From: Candidatus Portnoyibacteriota bacterium
Lineage (GTDB): Bacteria > Patescibacteriota > Minisyncoccia > RBG-13-40-8-A > JAUWHN01
Assembly (NCBI GenBank): GCA_030605865.1
Contig: JAUWHN010000020.1
Location: forward strand, 1 to 11,161
Reading direction: 5' to 3'
Length of the DNA: 11,161 nucleotides
Positions within the stretch are counted from its first letter, which is position 1. Each line of letters starts with the position of its first letter. Shown in pieces: positions 7,233 to 11,161 of this stretch. The position numbers and the translations under genes were made by a program. The notes beneath the pieces were generated by a model. It had not been told where the DNA came from. It saw only the letters and a list, made by a program, of their open reading frames with translations, and made no database searches.

Positions 7233-8010
7233 ATAATTTTAGCCAATCTTGAATAGATAGATTTTCAGCCCGAGTTTTAGGGTTGATTTTTATTTTCTCG
7301 AGAATAGATTTTTCTAATTCTAAGTTATTTTTAAGCATTTTTCTTTTTGAGGAAAAGCCAGTTTTCACAAGCTGAAAAAATTTCTTAGTATTAATTTTAG
7401 GGGTTGGCTGGGGGATCATCTTTATTATAGCAGAATCCACCTTTGGTTGAGGATAAAAAGATTTTTTTCTGACATAGCTAACAATTTCCGCCTTAGCATA
7501 AAACTGAACTCCCATTGCTAAAAGATTCATTCGAGGTGGCTTAGCTACAATTCTTTGAGCTACCTCTTTTTGGACCATTAAAATAGTCTCTTTGGGGGGT
7601 CCGCCAACTGGCGGATTTTCTAAGAATTTTCGGATAACTAGTGAGGTGATGTAGTAAGGTAAATTCGCAATTAGCTTGTAGCTTGTAGGTTGTAGCTTGT
7701 AGCTTAAAATATCTTGGTTTATAATTTTGATATTTTTATAATCTTTGAGGACTTCTTTGAGAATTTCGCACATTCTTTTGTCTTTTTCCACGGCAATTAC
7801 CTGCTTGGCTTTTTTAGCTAATTCAATGGTTAAAATTCCTAATCCGGGTCCGATTTCTAAAATAGTATCTTTTGTGGAGAGGTTAGCTGTTTCAATAATT
7901 TTTCTAAGAACGATTTTATCAATTAAAAAATTCTGCCCAAGACGTTTGGATGGTTTTATATTGTATTTCCGAAGCAATTCCTTGATTGTTTTTTTGGAGG
8001 CAAGATCCAT
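7210..8010 (-). CDS. rsmA: 16S rRNA (adenine1518-N6/adenine1519-N6)-dimethyltransferase RsmA/KsgA
   Basis: 266 residues, normal for the family. It dimethylates two adjacent adenines in the 3'-terminal hairpin (helix 45) of 16S rRNA using S-adenosylmethionine, late in 30S assembly. Motifs in order: GQNFLID (25-31), SAM-binding EIGPGLGILT (52-61), VEKD (74-77), QD (99-100), catalytic NLPYYITS (116-123), MVQKEVAQRI (145-154), FYPQPKVDSAII (185-196), FSSKRKMLKNN (219-229), and a C-terminal SIQDWLKLYDE. Two unusual segments interrupt it: a 7-bp tandem repeat encoding SYKLQPTSYKL (103-113), immediately before the catalytic motif, and a palindrome encoding NPPVGG (132-137). The ATG at 8010 lies one base after the uvrD stop, with no Shine-Dalgarno, so translation is probably coupled. 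The lnt start lies inside its final codons. Confidence 0.96.
   Translation of the reverse strand: MDLASKKTIKELLRKYNIKPSKRLGQNFLIDKIVLRKIIETANLSTKDTILEIGPGLGILTIELAKKAKQVIAVEKDKRMCEILKEVLKDYKNIKIINQDILSYKLQPTSYKLIANLPYYITSLVIRKFLENPPVGGPPKETILMVQKEVAQRIVAKPPRMNLLAMGVQFYAKAEIVSYVRKKSFYPQPKVDSAIIKMIPQPTPKINTKKFFQLVKTGFSSKRKMLKNNLELEKSILEKIKINPKTRAENLSIQDWLKLYDEIYKK
7600..7619. repeat. TCCGCCA palindrome in rsmA, second copy in uvrD
   Basis: TCCGCCA-AC-TGGCGGA is a perfect 7-bp-arm palindrome (7600-7615) followed by TTTT. The 20 bases match 9194-9213 in uvrD at 19 positions, differing only at one loop base. On the coding strand it gives Asn-Pro-Pro-Val-Gly-Gly, between the NLPYY and MVQKEV motifs of RsmA. 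Confidence 0.85.
7674..7706. repeat. 7-bp tandem repeat (gcttgta, about 4.7 copies) in rsmA
   Basis: The units gcttgta, gcttgta, ggttgta, gcttgta, then gctta are tandem. Three units equal 21 bases, so a seven-residue peptide period appears: SYKLQPT-SYKL. It encodes residues 103-113, just before the NLPYY catalytic motif. The unit length is not a multiple of three, so gain or loss of one unit would shift frame. Confidence 0.85.
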
Positions 8011-8011
8011 T

Positions 8012-9919
8012 TTATAGTTCTATAACGCTTTCCCCTCCTTCAATTATCCTATAATCTATCAACTTTTTTGGAATATCATCAAGGAACCTTGACGGAGGAT
8101 TGGCTTGAGTTAAGCCGTAAAGCGTTCTTTTTTGAGCAAAGGTTAGATAAAGACGTTCTTTTGCTCGGGTGATTCCTACGTAGCACAACCTTCTTTCTTC
8201 TTCTAATTCTATTTGTTCAAGCAAGCTTTTACTGTGAGGGAAAATGCCTTCCTCACAGCCGGTGATAAAGACTACGGGGAATTCCAGTCCCTTGGCTGCA
8301 TGAAGGGTCATTAGGTTAATGAGATTTTTCTTGTCCGCCGAAGCCCGAAGGGCGAAGGCGGGTTCATCCTCTTCAGAAAGCAAAGCCGCATTTTCCAAAA
8401 AAGTGTCCAGATTATTGTATTGTTTTATCACTGAAAACAGCTCCAGAACATTCTGCCAGCGAATTTCCCAGCCCAAGGCGAGGTCTCGTTCCTTCGGGGC
8501 GGAGTATTCAGAACTTTTGTTAGGATATTTTTTTTCTAAATAATCTTTATACTTTGTTTCTTTAAGAATAAGTTTTAGAATTTCGGCCGGAGATTTGCCC
8601 TTGGCAGCTTTTCGGACTTTGAGCATAGCTGTTTGACCGGTGTTTTTAGGTGGAATCTTAGCTATTCTCTCTAAGCTGATTATGTCTTGAGGATACAAGA
8701 GCAACTTTAAATAAGCTAAAATATCTTTTATCTCTTTGCGCTGGTAGAATTTAATTGCCCCAATAATTTTATAAGGAAGATTATATCGCATCAGGCTTTC
8801 TTCCAGGGCTCTTGATTGAGCATTGGTTCGGTAAAGAATGGTAAAGTCTTTCCAGCCTACGGCTGGTCGGCCGTAGGCCGATAATTCTTTTTGGAGTTTT
8901 TTTATTTCTTGAATAATAAATTCTGCCTCCTCTGTTTCATTTGGCGCCTCCACAATATTAATTGGTTTACCCTGGGGATTTTCTGTCCAGAGTTTTTTTT
9001 CTTTTTGATAGATATTTTTAGAAATAACTTTATGAGCAGTATCGAGAATATTCTGGGTAGAACGGTAATTTTGGTCTAAAATTACTATTTTGGCTTCAGG
9101 ATAATCTTTTTCAAAGTTAAGGATATTCCGGAAGTCAGCCCCTCTGAAGCCATAGATCGCTTGCGACTCATCACCAACGACACAGATATTTTTTCCGCCA
9201 GCTGGCGGATTTTTAGCCAGCAAGTTTATTAGGACATATTGGCTGGTGTTTGTATCCTGGTATTCGTCAACTAAAATATATTTAAATTTTTCTTGGTATT
9301 CCCTGAGTATTAGGGGGAATTTGGTAAATAACTCAACTGTTAGCATTATCAAATCATCAAAGTCTAAAGCATTAATCTTTTTCAAACGTTTTTGGTAATT
9401 TTCGTAAACCTTAGCTATTGTTTCTTCAAAATAGTTTTCAGCTATTTTTTTAAAATTTTTCCAGTCTATCAGTTCATTTTTAAGAGAAGAAATTTTTGAG
9501 TTAATAACTACTGGTTTAAATTGTTCTTTGTCTATTTGAAGTTCCTTGATTAATTTTTTTATTAGAGAAAGTTGGTCCGTTTCATCATAAATAATGAAAT
9601 TGGTTTTATAGCCTAAATTTTTAATTTCTTTTCTAAGGATCCGAAGGCAGAAGGCATGAAAAGTGCCAATAAACGGCATAGTTCCGTGTCTGTTTAAACA
9701 CTCTTTTACTCGCTCTCGCATCTCCCTTGCTGCTTTATTAGTGAATGTCACTGCCAGGATATTTTTGGGACTGATTCCTTTTTGGATTAAATAAGCCACT
9801 CGATGAGTTAATACGCCCGTTTTTCCTGAGCCCGGGCCGGCCAAAATTAAAAGAGGTCCTTTGGTCGCCATAACCGCCTCTTTCTGTTTTGGATTTAAGT
9901 TTTTGAGGATATCTACCAT
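8012..9919 (-). CDS. uvrD: UvrD/PcrA-type superfamily 1A DNA helicase
   Basis: 635 residues. An ATP-driven 3'-5' DNA helicase for nucleotide-excision or mismatch repair and for removal of bound proteins. Motifs: Q motif LNPKQKEAV (8-16), Walker A AGPGSGKT (27-34), Ia TFTNKAAREM (58-67), Ib GTFHAF (85-90), II DEYQDTN (218-224), III VVGDESQAIYGFRGAD (247-262), IV LDQNYRS (281-287), V LMTLHAAKGLEFPVVF (536-551), VI EERRLCYVGITRAKERL (574-590). Motif III has DESQA where DDDQS is usual. It ends about 24 residues after SRFLDDIP, so the C-terminal extension of PcrA/UvrD (usual length near 720) is missing. Four GC-rich inserted segments encode NPPAGGK (237-243), AYGRPAVGW (348-356), SAPKERDLALG (473-483) and PAFALRASADKK (520-531). 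First gene of the directon. UvrD versus PcrA versus Rep cannot be separated here. Confidence 0.95.
   Translation of the reverse strand: MVDILKNLNPKQKEAVMATKGPLLILAGPGSGKTGVLTHRVAYLIQKGISPKNILAVTFTNKAAREMRERVKECLNRHGTMPFIGTFHAFCLRILRKEIKNLGYKTNFIIYDETDQLSLIKKLIKELQIDKEQFKPVVINSKISSLKNELIDWKNFKKIAENYFEETIAKVYENYQKRLKKINALDFDDLIMLTVELFTKFPLILREYQEKFKYILVDEYQDTNTSQYVLINLLAKNPPAGGKNICVVGDESQAIYGFRGADFRNILNFEKDYPEAKIVILDQNYRSTQNILDTAHKVISKNIYQKEKKLWTENPQGKPINIVEAPNETEEAEFIIQEIKKLQKELSAYGRPAVGWKDFTILYRTNAQSRALEESLMRYNLPYKIIGAIKFYQRKEIKDILAYLKLLLYPQDIISLERIAKIPPKNTGQTAMLKVRKAAKGKSPAEILKLILKETKYKDYLEKKYPNKSSEYSAPKERDLALGWEIRWQNVLELFSVIKQYNNLDTFLENAALLSEEDEPAFALRASADKKNLINLMTLHAAKGLEFPVVFITGCEEGIFPHSKSLLEQIELEEERRLCYVGITRAKERLYLTFAQKRTLYGLTQANPPSRFLDDIPKKLIDYRIIEGGESVIEL
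8335..8361. repeat. Nested palindrome with GAA spacers in uvrD
   Basis: The 27 bases read CCGCC, GAA, GCCC, GAA, GGGC, GAA, GGCGG: two nested perfect stems (5 and 4 bp) separated by identical GAA spacers. On the coding strand it falls within PAFALRASADKK (residues 520-531), inserted just before helicase motif V. Related elements giving SAFAKASA-like peptides are, from memory, common in Parcubacteria. Confidence 0.8.
8471..8500. repeat. Imperfect palindrome in uvrD encoding SAPKERDLALG
   Basis: Outer arms GCCCAAGG and CCTTCGGGGC pair imperfectly, with an inner CGAG-GT-CTCG stem. The encoded SAPKERDLALG (residues 473-483) sits in the 2B-subdomain region, where helicases vary in length. Less certain than the other elements because the arms contain a bulge. 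Confidence 0.5.
8855..8878. repeat. Palindrome in uvrD encoding AYGRPAVG
   Basis: GCCTACGGC (8855-8863) and GCCGTAGGC (8870-8878) are perfect 9-bp arms around TGGTCG. It encodes residues 348-356 (AYGRPAVGW), between two variable segments ahead of the conserved DFTILYRTNAQSRALEE. A 13-bp word within it, CAGCCTACGGCTG, recurs at 11144-11156. Confidence 0.8.
9194..9213. repeat. TCCGCCA palindrome in uvrD, second copy of the rsmA element
   Basis: TCCGCCA-GC-TGGCGGA (9194-9209) plus TTTT matches the rsmA copy at 19 of 20 bases. It encodes Asn-Pro-Pro-Ala-Gly-Gly (residues 237-242), inserted between helicase motifs II and III, in the turn just before CVVGDESQ. Confidence 0.85.
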
Positions 9920-9925
9920 TATTTA

Positions 9926-9934
9926 AGTATAGCA
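9926..9934 (-). promoter_or_regulatory. Extended -10 promoter for uvrD, predicted leaderless mRNA
   Basis: On the minus strand TGC-TATACT is a good extended -10. Six bases (TAAATA on that strand) separate it from the uvrD ATG at 9919, so the expected start site is at or within a base of the A of ATG. No clear -35 lies 16-18 bases upstream. No Shine-Dalgarno precedes the ATG, which agrees with a leaderless transcript covering the directon. Confidence 0.55.
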
Positions 9935-9959
9935 AAATAATAGATGCTTGAGTATTGGC

Positions 9960-9968
9960 TGTGGATAA
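9960..9968 (+). other. DnaA-box-like 9-mer (TGTGGATAA)
   Basis: TGTGGATAA is the exact reverse complement of the consensus DnaA box TTATCCACA. It lies in the divergent intergenic region upstream of both promoters. A second exact copy at 5562-5570 is inside lnt coding sequence, so chance is possible. There is no cluster, so this is not an origin; it could be a regulatory DnaA site. Confidence 0.3.
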
Positions 9969-9973
9969 ACTTC

Positions 9974-10002
9974 TTGACATCGACCAATTATCTTGTTAAG
10001 CT
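9974..10002 (+). promoter_or_regulatory. Candidate promoter of the LysM-CHAP gene
   Basis: A perfect TTGACA -35 (9974-9979) is followed after 17 bases by TAAGCT (9997-10002), which matches the -10 consensus at three of six positions. Transcription would begin near 10009, leaving roughly 45 bases before the proposed start at 10055. The -35 is strong; the -10 is weak. Confidence 0.4.
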
Positions 10003-10014
10003 AAGAATAGCTTA
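9997..10014. promoter_or_regulatory. Inverted repeat over the LysM-CHAP promoter (possible operator)
   Basis: TAAGCTA-AGAA-TAGCTTA is an 18-base inverted repeat with perfect 7-bp arms. It covers the putative -10 and start site of the cell-wall hydrolase gene. A dimeric regulator binding here would block that promoter; alternatively the RNA could form a 5' hairpin. No regulator gene is visible in the window. Confidence 0.35.
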
Positions 10015-10054
10015 TTGAGATGATCGTAAGTAATTTTTTAATATAGAAAGACTT

Positions 10055-11137
10055 ATTAGTAAGACTAAGAAAACTCTTTTTTTAACTTCAGCCTATCTGC
10101 TTATAGCAGCAGTTATTTTACTTGCCCCGCTGTCGCGAAGCGACTTTGCGAGATTTGGTTTTGACCAGGCCTTTGCTTTTTTTGGAAATAACGACAAAGA
10201 GCAAGCTTTAATCACAGAGGAATCTTTAAGAGCCCAATTTCAAGGGATAGAAAAGAAGTTGCTCAGAGAAGGATCTTCTATTTATAGTTCCGGCTATCAT
10301 TTTCCTGCTCAATTAAATGATTTTGACGAAGGTTTTGGTTCAGTAGAATTCAGCGGCAATATCCTTCTTCAGGGTATTGCCTTTTTGAGCCCCAGTAATC
10401 CTTCTTTGAATTTTATAAATGGCAACGGAATTTTTGACAGAGCCAGAAGCGGCATTATTACTTATGAGGTTCAGCCCGGCGACACCACTTCTTATATTGC
10501 TGCTTCTTTCGGAGTTTCAACTAATACCTTGCTTTGGGTAAACAATTTGAGTTACTGGAGTATAATTAAGCCGGGTCAGAAATTAGTTATTCTGCCAACT
10601 TCGGGAGTTCTTCATGAAGTTAAGAAAGGGGAAACTTTAGATAAAATTGTTAAAAACTATAAGGGAGATATTGAAGAAACTCTTGCCTATAACGGTGTGC
10701 CGGCCGACGGGTCTCTCGAAGTCGGTCAGAAGATAATCATTCCAGGGGGCAGAAAAGCTATTTATTATCAGCCAACAGTTCAGTATGTTTATCAGTCTAG
10801 ATACATAGGACCCTATGGAAACAAAAGTCGTGTATTCCCTTGGGGGCAGTGTACCTGGTATGTAGCTCAAAAAAGATTAGTTCTTTGGAGTGGTCATGCC
10901 AAGTATTGGCTTGGCAACGCTCAAAGATATGGATTTCAGACAGGCCCTGAACCTATCCCCGGGGCAATCATGGTTACCAGAGAAAGTTGGTATGGTCACG
11001 TTGCTTATGTCGAGGCAGTCAGCGGCAATTATGTTACTATTTCTGAAATGCACGGTGTTCCTTCTTGGAAAAGAGGGAAATTAGCAACCAGAACATTATC
11101 CAGAAATGACTGGCGGATTAGAGGATATATCTATTAG
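10055..11137 (+). CDS. Secreted LysM-LysM-CHAP peptidoglycan hydrolase
   Basis: From a proposed ATT start at 10055 the product is 360 residues; the first canonical-type start is TTG at 10259 (292 residues). I prefer the upstream start because residues 1-26 form a clear signal or anchor (SKTKK then a hydrophobic stretch), in frame and open back to 10034, with GAAAG a few bases upstream. Counting from 10055, LysM 1 is 135-180 (YEVQPGDTTSYIAASFGVS) and LysM 2 186-230 (HEVKKGETLDKI); these bind glycan chains. The CHAP amidase/endopeptidase domain is about 261-358, with C266 (GQCTWYVA), H315 (GHVAYVEAV) and E331 (ISEMHG) as likely catalytic residues. It should cleave peptide cross-bridges or the amide bond in peptidoglycan outside the membrane. 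Divergent from the directon. A palindromic element encodes the segment just after the hydrophobic core. Role could be division, remodelling or attack on host wall. Confidence 0.88.
   Translation: MSKTKKTLFLTSAYLLIAAVILLAPLSRSDFARFGFDQAFAFFGNNDKEQALITEESLRAQFQGIEKKLLREGSSIYSSGYHFPAQLNDFDEGFGSVEFSGNILLQGIAFLSPSNPSLNFINGNGIFDRARSGIITYEVQPGDTTSYIAASFGVSTNTLLWVNNLSYWSIIKPGQKLVILPTSGVLHEVKKGETLDKIVKNYKGDIEETLAYNGVPADGSLEVGQKIIIPGGRKAIYYQPTVQYVYQSRYIGPYGNKSRVFPWGQCTWYVAQKRLVLWSGHAKYWLGNAQRYGFQTGPEPIPGAIMVTRESWYGHVAYVEAVSGNYVTISEMHGVPSWKRGKLATRTLSRNDWRIRGYIY
10132..10144. repeat. Palindrome after the signal segment of the LysM-CHAP gene
   Basis: GTCGC-GAA-GCGAC is a perfect 5-bp-arm palindrome, followed by tttgcgaga. 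It encodes LSRSDFAR, just after the hydrophobic core of the signal sequence. It resembles a shortened version of the larger elements in uvrD and lnt. Confidence 0.5.
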
Positions 11138-11143
11138 AATTTT

Positions 11144-11156
11144 CAGCCTACGGCTG
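11144..11156. repeat. CAGCCTACGGCTG palindrome downstream of the LysM-CHAP gene
   Basis: CAGCC-TAC-GGCTG starts seven bases after the LysM-CHAP stop codon. The 13 bases are identical to 8853-8865 in the uvrD element. The following bases (ACCAG) suggest the element continues beyond the window. It may also act as a hairpin terminator, but no T-tract is visible before the edge. Confidence 0.6.
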
Positions 11157-11161
11157 ACCAG

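Noticed and set aside
7745..8017. Plus-strand 90-codon frame across the rsmA start
   Set aside because: Antisense to conserved RsmA motifs (GQNFLID, EIGPGLG); a shadow frame.
10020..10046. Short ATG frame upstream of the LysM-CHAP gene as an alternative start or leader peptide
   Set aside because: It reaches TAG after eight codons (MIVSNFLI), is out of frame with the signal sequence and shows no leader-peptide traits.
9920..10054. tRNA or other structured RNA gene in the only sizeable intergenic gap
   Set aside because: No cloverleaf or T-loop motif (GGTTCRA) found; the region is accounted for by two promoters and an inverted repeat.

Overview
The window looks like a chromosomal segment of a Patescibacteria (CPR) bacterium, most likely of the Parcubacteria group. 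The reasons are AT-rich sequence, genes packed with almost no gaps, starts without Shine-Dalgarno motifs, a VirB6-like membrane protein of the kind found in CPR type IV secretion-like clusters, and many small GC-rich palindromes inserted in frame inside housekeeping genes (encoding peptides such as NPPAGG, LPAGKAG and AYGRPAVG). The phylum is inferred from these habits; no marker gene for finer placement is present.

Layout. From 9919 down to base 1 six genes run on the minus strand as one tight directon: uvrD/pcrA-type helicase (9919-8012), rsmA/ksgA (8010-7210), lnt (7232-5508), a membrane-anchored protein with a calcium-binding thrombospondin-type-3-like segment (5511-4549), a 1191-residue secreted cysteine-rich protein with a TVP-repeat rod (4546-971), and a VirB6/TrbL-like polytopic membrane protein (956 to beyond base 1, truncated). 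Junctions are 1 nt, a 23-nt overlap, a 4-nt ATGA overlap, 2 nt and 14 nt. On the plus strand, across a 135-bp intergenic region, lies a LysM-LysM-CHAP cell-wall hydrolase (about 10055-11137). The last 24 bases hold the start of another palindromic element. No gene-free stretch exceeds 300 bases.

Function. The first three genes are housekeeping: DNA repair, 16S rRNA dimethylation and lipoprotein N-acylation. The last three form a cell-surface block: an anchored Ca-binding protein, a large disulfide-rich exported protein and a secretion-channel-like membrane protein. A perfect extended -10 sequence (TGGTATAAT) at the end of lnt could start separate transcription of that block. The divergent LysM-CHAP protein would cleave or remodel peptidoglycan.

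The most interesting points are the surface block with its giant cysteine-rich, polyproline-rod protein; the in-frame palindrome insertions, one family shared by rsmA and uvrD; Lnt departures from the usual active-site residues; a probable leaderless uvrD promoter; and a cell-wall hydrolase whose signal sequence lies upstream of any canonical start codon.
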